A DNA stretch of 64,000 nucleotides. Source: Vibrio sp. DW001 (GTDB lineage Bacteria > Pseudomonadota > Gammaproteobacteria > Enterobacterales > Vibrionaceae). The translations under genes were made by a program, and so were the position numbers. The notes beneath the pieces were generated by a model, which was given only the letters and a program-made list of their open reading frames with translations, was not told the DNA's origin and searched no databases. This document shows, piece by piece, positions 27,448 through 36,096 of the stretch (within the stretch, counting starts at the first letter, position 1; each line of letters starts with the position of its first letter). The DNA is taken from positions 2,852,001 to 2,916,000 of the forward strand of contig NZ_CP091975.1 in assembly GCF_029016285.1 (NCBI RefSeq), given 5' to 3'.

Positions 27448-28308
27448 ATGAACACTGTAATCAAGACATCGCTGACGCTTCTTTCCTTGCTATTGAGTTA
27501 TTCTGTCGCAGCAGAACCGCTGTATTTTAAAGCAACCAAAGGTGACAAGGAGCTAATGATACTCGGGTCAATCCATATGGGAAACTCGCAGATGTACCCA
27601 TTGCCAGCCGCGATCACCGCGTTTTTACAAACGAGCGACGCCGTCATTACAGAGATTAAGCTAACGGATGATACACCGACATTGAGTACTGACACTCAGT
27701 CGACAGATGAAGTGCTCAATGAGAAGCAGAAAGCTCTACTAGAAGAGATTAATCGTCAGTTGGGGTTAACCCCCAAAGCTTTTTTAACAATCCCAGCGTG
27801 GCAGACTGCCGTAACACTACAAATATCTCAATTTTCAAAAATGGGCTTTAGCCAACAACTCGGAATAGATACCTACATTACGGAGCAAGCCACAAATCTT
27901 GACAAGACAATATTGGCATTGGAATCCATAGAGTTTCAATTAGGGTTATTTACTAACGACCCAAAAGTAAGCCAATTATTATTAACAGACACCATCGAGA
28001 ACTGGCAAGAAAATGTAAAGGTAAGCGAATGTTTAGTCGAAAGCTGGCATGCAGGCAATAAACAACAGCTTGCTGAACTCGCTATCCAAAGTGCCATTGG
28101 AGATGAGCTCGGTGATCAGTTTATCTATCAACGAAACCACGATTGGGCCAGTAAACTCGACTCAAATTCATTTATTGCTGAAGGGAAATTTTTAGTCGTT
28201 GTCGGTGCTTTGCACCTTGTAGGAAAAGAGAATCTTCTCTCACTTTTATCAGAGAAAGGATTTAGCATTGATCAGCTTTCCAAAGAAAACCCTATCGATT
28301 GCCTGTAG
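27448..28308 (+). CDS. TraB/GumN family protein (periplasmic, possible metal-dependent hydrolase)
   Basis: This 286-residue protein has a Sec signal peptide (about residues 1-22, ending VAA before EPLYF) and the TraB/GumN domain: the N-terminal motif LGSIHMG and the C-terminal motif VVGALHLVG, whose histidines are thought to form a metal site of Tiki-type peptidases. A cysteine pair (residues 194 and 285) could make a disulfide in the periplasm. It lies 24 bp after copA without a terminator, so copper-responsive expression is possible, but a link to copper has not been shown here. Confidence 0.82.
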   Translation: MNTVIKTSLTLLSLLLSYSVAAEPLYFKATKGDKELMILGSIHMGNSQMYPLPAAITAFLQTSDAVITEIKLTDDTPTLSTDTQSTDEVLNEKQKALLEEINRQLGLTPKAFLTIPAWQTAVTLQISQFSKMGFSQQLGIDTYITEQATNLDKTILALESIEFQLGLFTNDPKVSQLLLTDTIENWQENVKVSECLVESWHAGNKQQLAELAIQSAIGDELGDQFIYQRNHDWASKLDSNSFIAEGKFLVVVGALHLVGKENLLSLLSEKGFSIDQLSKENPIDCL

Positions 28309-28324
28309 AGCAAACAATACATTC

Positions 28325-28371
28325 CTCTCTCGTTAACGCTCCACATCGTGGAGCAGTAACAAGAGAGTAAG
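28325..28371 (-). other. Long hairpin just downstream of tRNA-Pro(GGG)
   Basis: A core stem GCTCCAC (28338-28344) and GTGGAGC (28348-28354) with a three-base loop is extended by CTCTCT and AGAGAG arms about 13 bp further out. It lies immediately 3' of the leftward tRNA-Pro(GGG) and in front of the end of the TraB/GumN gene. It lacks a T run, so it may be a processing or protective structure, or a weak terminator. Confidence 0.5.
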
Positions 28372-28376
28372 TGATG

Positions 28377-28453
28377 TGGTCGGATGCAGCGGATTCGAAC
28401 CGCTGACCCCTACTCCCCCAGAGTAGTGCGCTACCAAACTGCGCTAGCATCCG
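28377..28453 (-). tRNA. tRNA-Pro (anticodon GGG)
   Basis: A 77-nt cloverleaf is readable on the minus strand: acceptor CGGATGC pairs with GCATCCG, the D-arm is GCGCAGTTTGGTAGCGC, the anticodon stem CTACT/AGTAG encloses loop CTGGGGG with GGG at 28417-28419, the T-arm has GGTTCGAATCC, and ACCA is encoded at the 3' end. It reads CCC and CCU codons. Confidence 0.95.
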
Positions 28454-28593
28454 ATTAGGGCATTGATTATATGTCAAAAATTTATTCCCGTCACCTCCAC
28501 TTGTTCTTATTTTTTTATCATGAAACGACAGGAGACAATCGTTGATGTCAGGCGAAAGAGGCCGGTGAATGCAGGTAATCTTTGTGATATTAG

Positions 28594-28613
28594 ATCCCCA
28601 CTTTCGTGGGGAT
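28594..28613. repeat. Short REP-like hairpin
   Basis: A perfect 8-bp stem ATCCCCAC and GTGGGGAT with a TTTC loop stands alone in non-coding DNA between the two tRNA-Pro genes. It resembles small palindromic intergenic repeats of vibrios, but no second copy is in this window, so the repeat call is from memory of such elements. Confidence 0.45.
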
Positions 28614-28708
28614 GACGAAGTTTGAAATAGATGAATTAAGGAGTAAACGCTCCCCCGCCCGACCCTATACTCCCATTCTCTATCTACATTTGCTCTCTTC
28701 TAGAATGC

Positions 28709-28738
28709 AAACAGCCCCGTCATCAGACGAGGCCTTTT
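28709..28738 (-). terminator. Second copy of the tRNA-Pro terminator hairpin
   Basis: This is the left-hand copy of the hairpin found at 28831-28860 and differs mainly by an interrupted A run (AAACAG for AAAAAG), which weakens the U-tract on the minus strand. It may act as a backup terminator. Confidence 0.6.
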
Positions 28739-28830
28739 AATATGGTCGGTGAAGAGCTGAATTTGAGAACAGGCGAACCCCCGACCCTATACCCCCATTC
28801 TCTATCTACATTTGCTCTCTTCTAGAATGC

Positions 28831-28860
28831 AAAAAGCCCCGTCATCAGACGAGGCCTTTT
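28831..28860 (-). terminator. Terminator of tRNA-Pro(TGG)
   Basis: On the minus strand AAAAGGCCTCGTC pairs with GACGGGGCTTTT around a TGAT loop (one bulge and one wobble) and ends in a T run. It begins 4 bp after the encoded CCA of the tRNA gene. Confidence 0.82.
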
Positions 28861-28864
28861 AATA

Positions 28865-28941
<77 letters not shown>

Positions 28942-29125
28942 AATATCGTTCCGAATTCTTTTAACCGGGAACGGAAGCGTATATTACTCATTATTTACTT
29001 AGACGCAAGCCATTTCTAATTCTTTTTCTCAGCTTCTGTTCAACTGCTTACTTTAGCATCAGGCCCAGCCAAAATGTGACTAAAAACACAACAACAAGAT
29101 CATTTTCTTAACTAAATGGCCACAA

Positions 29126-29139
29126 TTGATCCAGATCAG
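29126..29139 (+). promoter_or_regulatory. FNR-like binding site upstream of the DUF3149 gene
   Basis: The sequence TTGATCCAGATCAG differs from the FNR consensus TTGAT-N4-ATCAA at one base. Its centre is about 68 bp upstream of the ATG of the small membrane protein gene. This placement fits activation by FNR under low oxygen, though the transcription start is not known. Confidence 0.6.
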
Positions 29140-29200
29140 TGATTAATAGCTAAACAACCTCTAATTTAGTTTCGTCATTACTATTTTGTTAGGAGAAAAC

Positions 29201-29341
29201 ATGGATTTCTGGCTCGATCTCCTTTTTGGGAATGCGATAGGCTTATCTTCAATGATAGTCATATTCGTCACATTTGGCATCATGCTATTTTTCGGTGGTT
29301 ATTTCATTTACAAGATAGTAAGCGACAAATCTCCTCACTAG
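29201..29341 (+). CDS. Small DUF3149-type membrane protein, 46 aa
   Basis: This short gene encodes 46 residues beginning MDFWLDLLFGNAIGLSSM and containing one membrane helix (about residues 15-40). The start block WLDLLFGN with a following GL-SMIVI segment is characteristic of DUF3149 single-pass proteins of gammaproteobacteria. A strong AGGAGA stands 5 bp before the ATG, a near-consensus FNR site lies upstream and a terminator follows, so it is a complete single-gene unit. The function of the family is unknown; the FNR site suggests a role in the shift to low oxygen. Confidence 0.85.
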   Translation: MDFWLDLLFGNAIGLSSMIVIFVTFGIMLFFGGYFIYKIVSDKSPH

Positions 29342-29367
29342 ATCACTTGGCAAGTCAAACTATTGCT

Positions 29368-29399
29368 CCGGAGTAAATATTGTATTTTCTCCGGTTTTC
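29368..29399 (+). terminator. Terminator after the DUF3149 gene
   Basis: Stem CCGGAG (29368-29373) and CTCCGG (29389-29394), 15-base AT-rich loop, followed by TTTTCTTT. It lies 27 bp after the stop codon. Confidence 0.75.
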
Positions 29400-29529
29400 T
29401 TTGCCTATCATTTACCGACATCAGCCATCGCACTGGCTATCTACTTTTCTTGATAACCAATAGTTGATGACCTTGCATTTCCAACTGGTATACTCATTCG
29501 ATGATTACTGACCAATGTGAGATGCAGTT

Positions 29530-30111
29530 ATGTCTCAGGAAGACGACCTAGATCTATTTCAAAAAATGATGGGCGATATAAAACCGTTGACACAAGACAT
29601 CGCCGAACTCAAAAAAGACCATCATGTTTCTGATGCTCAATTAGCTCGACGTGAAGCCGCGATGAACCTAACAGAGGATGAACCTGAATATCTTTCTCTT
29701 GATCACGCCCCAATGCTAAAACCAAATGATATTATCGAGTTTAAACGCAGTGGCGTACAAGACGGGGTCTATCGAAAGTTAAGGCTCGGCAAGTATCCTA
29801 TTCAGGCTCGTTTAGACCTTCACAAGAGAACCCTCACACAAGCCCGAGAAGAAATCGTTAAGTTCCTCCGCCAATGCTTGCGCATGGATATCCGGAGTGT
29901 GATTATTGTTCATGGGAAAGGGGAGCGCTCAAATCCTCCCGCTATGATGAAAAGCTATACCGCTAGTTGGTTAGTGCAGATATCGGATGTATTAGCGATA
30001 CATAGCACACAAAGAACACACGGCGGTACAGGTGCGGTATATGTTATGTTGAAGAAAAGCGTCGATAAAAAACTCGAAAATCGCGAAAGACATCAAAAAC
30101 GTCTAGGTTAA
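29530..30111 (+). CDS. smrA: Smr-domain protein SmrA (putative endonuclease)
   Basis: This 193-residue protein has a C-terminal Smr domain: LDLHKRTLTQAREEI (about 97-111), the motif IIVHGKG (about 123-129) and a closing HGGTGAVYV block. The blocks EFKRSGVQDGVYRKLRLGKYP and the overall length match E. coli SmrA (YdaL, 187 residues), for which nicking endonuclease activity on DNA has been reported. The N-terminal 60 residues are acidic and probably flexible. It stands alone between two terminators. Confidence 0.9.
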   Translation: MSQEDDLDLFQKMMGDIKPLTQDIAELKKDHHVSDAQLARREAAMNLTEDEPEYLSLDHAPMLKPNDIIEFKRSGVQDGVYRKLRLGKYPIQARLDLHKRTLTQAREEIVKFLRQCLRMDIRSVIIVHGKGERSNPPAMMKSYTASWLVQISDVLAIHSTQRTHGGTGAVYVMLKKSVDKKLENRERHQKRLG

Positions 30112-30143
30112 ATACAGATTGATGCTAAAATAAACCAATACTC

Positions 30144-30169
30144 AGCAACGATCTAATCGTTGCTTTTTT
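30144..30169 (+). terminator. Terminator after smrA
   Basis: A perfect 9-bp stem AGCAACGAT and ATCGTTGCT with a three-base loop is followed by six T residues. Confidence 0.92.
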
Positions 30170-30193
30170 CATCGTTGTGAAACAGAGAAAACC

Positions 30194-31186
30194 ATGTCGC
30201 AAAATATATCTCAAGATCCGCAAGGCAAACGCTTAAATAAGTTTATCAGTGAGACAGGGTTTTGCTCTCGCAGAGAAGCGGATAGGCTCATTGATAGTGG
30301 TCGAGTCACCATTAACGGTATCGTCCCAGAAATGGGGACCAAAGTACTCGCAGATGACGTCGTACTCGTCGATGATAAGCCACTCAATCGAAAACAAAAA
30401 GCCATCTATATCGCGTTGAATAAACCAACAGGTATCACCTGTACGACGGAAAGGGATATCCCTGGTAATATCGTCGATTTCATTGGTTTAAAGCAGCGAA
30501 TATTCCCAATTGGTCGTTTAGATAAACCTTCCGATGGACTGATCTTTTTGACAAACGATGGCGACATCGTCAACAAAATATTGCGAGCTGGCAATAACCA
30601 CGAGAAAGAATATGTGGTTCGCGTAGACAAACCCATTAACAAAGCCTTTCTCGAGAAAATGTCTTCAGGAGTGGCCATTCTTGACACTGTTACTCTCCCT
30701 TGTGAGGTTACCGAAGAGACCAAGTACTCATTTCGCATTGTACTGACCCAAGGATTGAACCGTCAAATCCGTCGTATGTGTGAAGCATTAGGTTATGAAG
30801 TATTTAAGCTTCGTCGAGTGCGAATTATGAATATCACTATCGACGGTATTCCAAACGGAAAATGGCGTTATTTAACAGACGCTGAAGTCGCTGAAATACT
30901 AAGAATGAGTGGCGATTCAAGTAATACTGAAGAAGCATCGAAAGTGAATGCGAATGGAGGGCGAATCAGACGAGCGACGGACGCAAAACTGTTTGATAGT
31001 CGAGAAGAGAATCAACCTTCACGCGCAAGAAGGAATCAAAAACCAAGAACCTTTTCAGGCAATAATGCCGATGAATTTCGTCATTCCCCAAGAAAAAGAA
31101 ATTCCGATTCGTACTCTAACGCCGACAACAGACATGATAGTAAGCCGAAAAAACGAGTTGCAGGTACGCTTTCTCTAAAAAAATAG
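30194..31186 (+). CDS. rluF: 23S rRNA pseudouridine synthase RluF
   Basis: This RsuA-family enzyme makes pseudouridine at position 2604 of 23S rRNA (and, in E. coli, at U35 of tRNA-Tyr). The protein has 330 residues: an S4 RNA-binding domain (about 12-60), then the catalytic domain with GRLDKPSDGL (about 112-121, catalytic aspartate) and LTQGLNRQIRRMCEALGYEV. The last 85 residues are a basic, low-complexity tail rich in Arg, Lys, Ser and Asn, likely disordered and RNA-binding. The tail makes it somewhat longer than E. coli RluF (290). Confidence 0.92.
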   Translation: MSQNISQDPQGKRLNKFISETGFCSRREADRLIDSGRVTINGIVPEMGTKVLADDVVLVDDKPLNRKQKAIYIALNKPTGITCTTERDIPGNIVDFIGLKQRIFPIGRLDKPSDGLIFLTNDGDIVNKILRAGNNHEKEYVVRVDKPINKAFLEKMSSGVAILDTVTLPCEVTEETKYSFRIVLTQGLNRQIRRMCEALGYEVFKLRRVRIMNITIDGIPNGKWRYLTDAEVAEILRMSGDSSNTEEASKVNANGGRIRRATDAKLFDSREENQPSRARRNQKPRTFSGNNADEFRHSPRKRNSDSYSNADNRHDSKPKKRVAGTLSLKK

Positions 31187-31211
31187 ACCCACAGATAAGT
31201 AATATTAACGG

Positions 31212-31243
31212 CCATCATCTGCTCAATCAATTAGGTGATGGTC
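31212..31243. terminator. Hairpin between the converging rluF and ybaK genes
   Basis: GCCATCATCT and AGGTGATGGT form an imperfect stem around an 11-base loop, 26 bp after the rluF stop, with a short TATATTTTT tract following. A weak terminator is likely. Confidence 0.5.
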
Positions 31244-31252
31244 ACTATATTT

Positions 31253-31726
31253 TTATGCCGTTAACTCAGCAAACAGTCCGTTCGTTAGTTGCAACAGATG
31301 ATCTGGCGACACCTCCAGATCGAGTCCCCGCTTCCCAGCAGACACATAAATAGCCTCCTGCCCTTTAGCCGTTATATCTAAACAAGTCGGCAATCTTTTC
31401 TTCTGGCCTAACGGGCTGATACCACCGACAACGTATCCAGATATTTTCTGAGCGATAGTGGGGTCAGCCATCTCCGCCTTTTTGGCTTTCATCGCTTTAG
31501 CCGCCTGTTTAAGATTGAGCTTGCTCTCCACCGGAATAATGGCTACCGCAAGGTTTCTCTGCTCGCCGTTGATACAGAACATCAAGGTCTTAAATACCTT
31601 ATTAGGATCCACACCAAGCACCTCGGCTGCCTCTAAGCCGTAGCTTACATGCTTGGGGTCATGCTTATACTGATGAACCGTATGCGGTATTTTTTTCTTC
31701 TTCAGAAGGTCGATAGCTGGTGTCAT
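31253..31726 (-). CDS. ybaK: Cys-tRNA(Pro)/Cys-tRNA(Cys) deacylase YbaK
   Basis: This 157-residue editing protein of the YbaK/EbsC family hydrolyses Cys-tRNA(Pro) made by mistake by prolyl-tRNA synthetase. The family blocks are present: YGLEAAEVLGVDPNKVFKTL, the conserved lysine around residue 46, and YVVGGISPLGQKKRLP. The size is typical (159 in E. coli). It is a single leftward gene with its ATG at 31726 and converges with rluF. Confidence 0.93.
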   Translation of the reverse strand: MTPAIDLLKKKKIPHTVHQYKHDPKHVSYGLEAAEVLGVDPNKVFKTLMFCINGEQRNLAVAIIPVESKLNLKQAAKAMKAKKAEMADPTIAQKISGYVVGGISPLGQKKRLPTCLDITAKGQEAIYVSAGKRGLDLEVSPDHLLQLTNGLFAELTA

Positions 31727-31918
31727 ACTTTACTCAACGATTTTGTTTCAAGTAATACCAATCTGGAAAATCGACTGATCAGCATTATGTTTGTCATAGA
31801 ACCAACATCAATAGGCACTGAGGCCCATTGATAAGCGTACAAGGATGTCTTGAACGATTGGCTGAATAACATTCATGTTGATCACAAACTAACTTAGTTT
31901 GGTATAATTCACTCGTAA

Positions 31919-31951
31919 TAAATAAAAAGGCGATGCATTAGCATCGCCTTT
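31919..31951 (-). terminator. Terminator of the 5'-nucleotidase gene
   Basis: A perfect 11-bp stem AAAGGCGATGC and GCATCGCCTTT with an ATTA loop gives a T run on the minus strand, 38 bp after the stop of the leftward nucleotidase gene. Confidence 0.92.
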
Positions 31952-31988
31952 ATCTTCAACGTTCCTTAAAGGATCGTCAAGTTAATCT

Positions 31989-33644
31989 CTATTTGTAAAC
32001 CATCTCGCCTTTTGGCTCGAATTTGCTTACATCTATAGGTGTGTTTGACTCTAGGTATGCTTTCAATACTTCTGCATCAACAAAGCCAGTGTTAACGTGA
32101 CCAGCATGACCTGTCAACTTAGGATAACCATCACCACCAGCAGCGTTAAAGCTTGGCACAGTGAAACGATATGTCTTGTTCATATCAAGTGGCATACCAC
32201 CAACCTTAACATCACTCACTTTACCGTTTTCTACTGTCATTGAAATACCAGCGAACTGAGCATAAGCACCAGAATCAACCGGTTTCGTCGCGACAACGTT
32301 TAAGTAGTCTAGTACTTCACTACCCTTCATATCGTTGTATGTAATTACGTTTGCAAATGGTTGAACGGTCAACACATCTTTATACGTAATGTCGCCAGCT
32401 TCAATTGAAGCACGTACACCACCAGAATTCATCACACCGAAATCTGCTTTAGCGCGTTCCATATGTGCAGTAGCAATCAAGCGACCAAGGTTAGTTTGTT
32501 GGAAACGAACGATATTTCGCTCACCAATTAGGTTCGCATTAGATTCAGCAACCTTAATGTTCAACTGTTCTTGACCTTGCTCTTGGTATGGTTTCAAGAA
32601 TGCGACCATTTCCGCGTCTTGAGCGATTTCATCTTGAATGAATACGCGCGTTTTCTTACCATCAACCTTGATTTTTTTCTTAAGGTTTACAGGAATAAGG
32701 TCATAGCTCACCATTTCCAGTTCACCGTTACGGAATTCGTAGTCAGCACGACCTACATATTTACCCCATTCATGAGCCTGTACTATCCAGGTACCATTTT
32801 GATTATCTGGTTGGCACTCAGCACCCGGCTTGAAGGAGCCATTCATCACGTTAGGACCTTCCATACAGACAGGTTCTTGTGAGTGACCACCAACGATCAT
32901 GTCTAACGAGCCTTCGTCTAAATAACGAGCAAGCGCAACATCACCTGGTGCATTGACACCACGGTTACCATTTTCATAGTGACCCATATGCGTCACAGCA
33001 AAAATCAAATCTGGTTTTTCGCTTTCATTAATTTCAGCGATCAGCTTCTTCGCTTCTTCTTTCGGGTCACGAAATTCTAATCCAGCAATAAATTCTGGGT
33101 TACCAATCTTCATCGTGTCTTCAGTGGTTAAACCGATGACAGCAATTTTGATGCCTTGCTTTTCAAACATTTGATAGGCTTGATACTTGCGTTCGCCTGT
33201 TGCTTTGTCATAGATGTTTGCAGACAACATTGGGAAACCACCCCATGCGATTTGTTGATCTAGCACTGAAAGCGCGTTATCAAATTCATGGTTACCTAAC
33301 GCCATTGCGTCATAACCAAGCTTGTTCATCCCTTTAAAATCAGGTTCAGCGTCTTGCAGATCTGATTCAGGAACGCCGGTATTAATATCACCGCCAGAAA
33401 GCAGTAGCACGCTGCCACCTTCAGCAGCCACTTCAGCACGTAATTCATCGATTAGCGTTTTACGCGCTGCCATACCGTACTCACCATATTTATTTGACCA
33501 GAAACGGCCATGGTGATCATTGGTATGCAAAACCGTTAGCTTATATGTTTGGTCTTCTTCCCATGCAGGTCCCGTCGCGCAACCAGCCAATGTTGCTAAT
33601 ATTGCTGCACCTAGCACAGTTTTAAGTATCAAGCGTTCCTTCAT
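31989..33644 (-). CDS. nutA: 5'-nucleotidase / UDP-sugar hydrolase lipoprotein (UshA/NutA)
   Basis: This 551-residue secreted metallophosphatase hydrolyses extracellular nucleotides to nucleosides. It has a lipoprotein signal with lipobox LAGC (cysteine 22), so it is membrane-anchored as in Vibrio parahaemolyticus NutA, unlike periplasmic soluble E. coli UshA. Metal-binding motifs are HTNDHHGRF (about 40-48), GNHEFDNA and GGHSQEP, and the C-terminal substrate domain has NSGGVRASI and FNAAGGDGYP. It lets the cell use nucleotides as phosphate and purine source. It is a single gene with its own terminator and about 340 bp upstream before kdsA. Confidence 0.93.
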   Translation of the reverse strand: MKERLILKTVLGAAILATLAGCATGPAWEEDQTYKLTVLHTNDHHGRFWSNKYGEYGMAARKTLIDELRAEVAAEGGSVLLLSGGDINTGVPESDLQDAEPDFKGMNKLGYDAMALGNHEFDNALSVLDQQIAWGGFPMLSANIYDKATGERKYQAYQMFEKQGIKIAVIGLTTEDTMKIGNPEFIAGLEFRDPKEEAKKLIAEINESEKPDLIFAVTHMGHYENGNRGVNAPGDVALARYLDEGSLDMIVGGHSQEPVCMEGPNVMNGSFKPGAECQPDNQNGTWIVQAHEWGKYVGRADYEFRNGELEMVSYDLIPVNLKKKIKVDGKKTRVFIQDEIAQDAEMVAFLKPYQEQGQEQLNIKVAESNANLIGERNIVRFQQTNLGRLIATAHMERAKADFGVMNSGGVRASIEAGDITYKDVLTVQPFANVITYNDMKGSEVLDYLNVVATKPVDSGAYAQFAGISMTVENGKVSDVKVGGMPLDMNKTYRFTVPSFNAAGGDGYPKLTGHAGHVNTGFVDAEVLKAYLESNTPIDVSKFEPKGEMVYK

Positions 33645-33936
33645 CTTTAGTACCTTTCTTTTATTTTGGATTTTTCACTGCCGTGAAGTTCTCAAATCAT
33701 GGTTTTTCAAGTGACAACTTGAAGAAGTTTAGATTATTCGAAGAGATCATCTATTATGATTTCATATATATGAAATATAGGTCACCTTTATATTACAGTT
33801 TTATTTTAATGAAAGTGATTTAATACACATAAAACCAAAAGCCATCACAGGCAATCGGTTACCTATGATATTGATCTAGGTTCAGGCTTAGCAAAGTTGA
33901 ATTCTTTCAGGTTTGTACTTCAATTAATTTTTCCAC
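33645..33936. other. Intergenic region upstream of the 5'-nucleotidase gene
   Basis: AT-rich non-coding DNA between the start of the nucleotidase gene and the kdsA terminator; both genes run leftward. It must hold the nucleotidase promoter, but I cannot name an operator with confidence. No frame or RNA gene is visible. Confidence 0.4.
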
Positions 33937-33962
33937 AAAAAAACCGCCCTAGAAGGCGGTTT
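33937..33962 (-). terminator. Terminator after kdsA (end of the hemA-kdsA operon)
   Basis: A perfect 8-bp stem AAACCGCC and GGCGGTTT with a 6-base loop is followed, on the minus strand, by a seven-base T run. It lies 22 bp after the kdsA stop. Confidence 0.92.
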
Positions 33963-33984
33963 AATTTTATAGTGCGTCGATGAG

Positions 33985-34857
<873 letters not shown>

Positions 34858-34887
34858 TCAATGACTTTAGCTAATCCAACAAATCAA

Positions 34888-35697
34888 CTAATGAATAGTA
34901 ACGATATTTGTGTCCAATGCCCTTAACTGGCTTTTGAGTAACTCAGCCGCTGGATCCTCTGGGCACTGATCAATAAAAAATTGATAATCAGTTTTTGCAA
35001 TTTGGTGGCAATCAAGCTGCTGATAAATAAAGCCTCTATCGCGAATCTCATACGGGTCATCGGGAACAAAGCTTAATGCTAAATCGGTACACCTAAGTGC
35101 CAAAGTATAACGCTCTTCTCTTAAAAGTGCGCTTTTGGTTACGGCTAACCAACGACCAATAATCGTGGGATGATCCGCTGTCTTTAGGTGTTCTGCTTTC
35201 AATTTAGCTAACGGCCCTTCTTGTCCAATAAGCCAAGCGGTGAGTATCTTCTTGTCTACATACTCACCATTGTATGGATTGATGTACATTGGCTTTTCAT
35301 CAGACCATAGCAGCTTAACCAAAAATTGGGTTGGAAACGTCACGCCTTCAACAGGAAAGCCTAACTTGCCTGCAAAATAAAGAAACAGAGCGCCAAGACT
35401 CACAGGGATACCCATTCTGCGCCTCAGTACTGTATCCATAAATACATTCTCTGAGCTGAAGTAGGCTTCACTGTCGCCTTTAAAACCTAGGTCGCAGTAG
35501 AAGTAGCGTATAAAAGAGTCAAACTTCTGCTTTTCGTCTGTCTCGTTAACTAACGCCAACTCTATCTCACTCAATAGATTCGCAAGTTCCGCCTCAACCC
35601 AAGCAACGTCTGTATCGGAGTTAATCGCATGATTGAGCGCTAATGCTCCTTCTACGATCGCCATCCCATCTAAATCTTCATCGAACAATTTAAACAT
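34888..35697 (-). CDS. sirB1: SirB1 family protein (transglutaminase-like/TPR)
   Basis: This 269-residue cytoplasmic protein is the SirB1/YchA family member. The first two thirds resemble a transglutaminase-like fold (RRRMGIPVSLGALFLYFAGKLG at about 91-112, INPYNGEYVDK), and the last part contains tetratricopeptide-like helices. Its biochemical role is unknown. The place between sirB2 and kdsA is the standard one in gammaproteobacteria. It starts 3 bp after the stop of the preceding sirB2 gene, so the two are likely translated from one message. Confidence 0.88.
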   Translation of the reverse strand: MFKLFDEDLDGMAIVEGALALNHAINSDTDVAWVEAELANLLSEIELALVNETDEKQKFDSFIRYFYCDLGFKGDSEAYFSSENVFMDTVLRRRMGIPVSLGALFLYFAGKLGFPVEGVTFPTQFLVKLLWSDEKPMYINPYNGEYVDKKILTAWLIGQEGPLAKLKAEHLKTADHPTIIGRWLAVTKSALLREERYTLALRCTDLALSFVPDDPYEIRDRGFIYQQLDCHQIAKTDYQFFIDQCPEDPAAELLKSQLRALDTNIVTIH

Positions 35698-35700
35698 GGT

Positions 35701-36084
35701 TTACCCTATTAATGCTGGTACTTTCGTTATTGCGATCTTACCCGCCATTACTAACCAGCCTAACGCGCCAAAGAATGCGAAGGTTCTAAGTAGTCGATTT
35801 TTAGCGACTTTAAGAGTAAAAAAACCTAATGCGAAATAAGCCAATATACAGGTCACTTTTTCCGTAAACCATTCATTGCCTGGTGTAAAAGGTATAAATC
35901 CTAGGCTGAAAATTAACCCTATACCGGAAAGGATCAATATCGTGTCGATAACATGAGGTGATATTTTTAGGAATTTCTTTTCTACCATCGGGGAATTCGC
36001 CATCATCAACGCATAGCGAATAGATAATAAGATCGCACTAAGTACGATAGACAGCATGTGGATGTTTTTTAAAGCAAAATACAC
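35701..36084 (-). CDS. sirB2: SirB2 family membrane protein
   Basis: This 127-residue integral membrane protein has four hydrophobic segments (about 8-26, 45-63, 78-94 and 103-121) and the SirB2/YchQ pattern starting YFALKNIHMLSIVLS. The family's function is unknown. It lies 12 bp after prmC in the leftward operon. Confidence 0.88.
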   Translation of the reverse strand: MYFALKNIHMLSIVLSAILLSIRYALMMANSPMVEKKFLKISPHVIDTILILSGIGLIFSLGFIPFTPGNEWFTEKVTCILAYFALGFFTLKVAKNRLLRTFAFFGALGWLVMAGKIAITKVPALIG

Positions 36085-36096
36085 TGTAATTTCTCT

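Noticed and set aside
28292..28477. A 61-codon leftward frame
   Set aside because: It runs through tRNA-Pro(GGG) and its hairpin; the reading frame is accidental.
28594..28613. Hairpin at 28594 as the terminator of tRNA-Pro(TGG)
   Set aside because: It lies more than 200 bp beyond two better terminator hairpins and has no T run.
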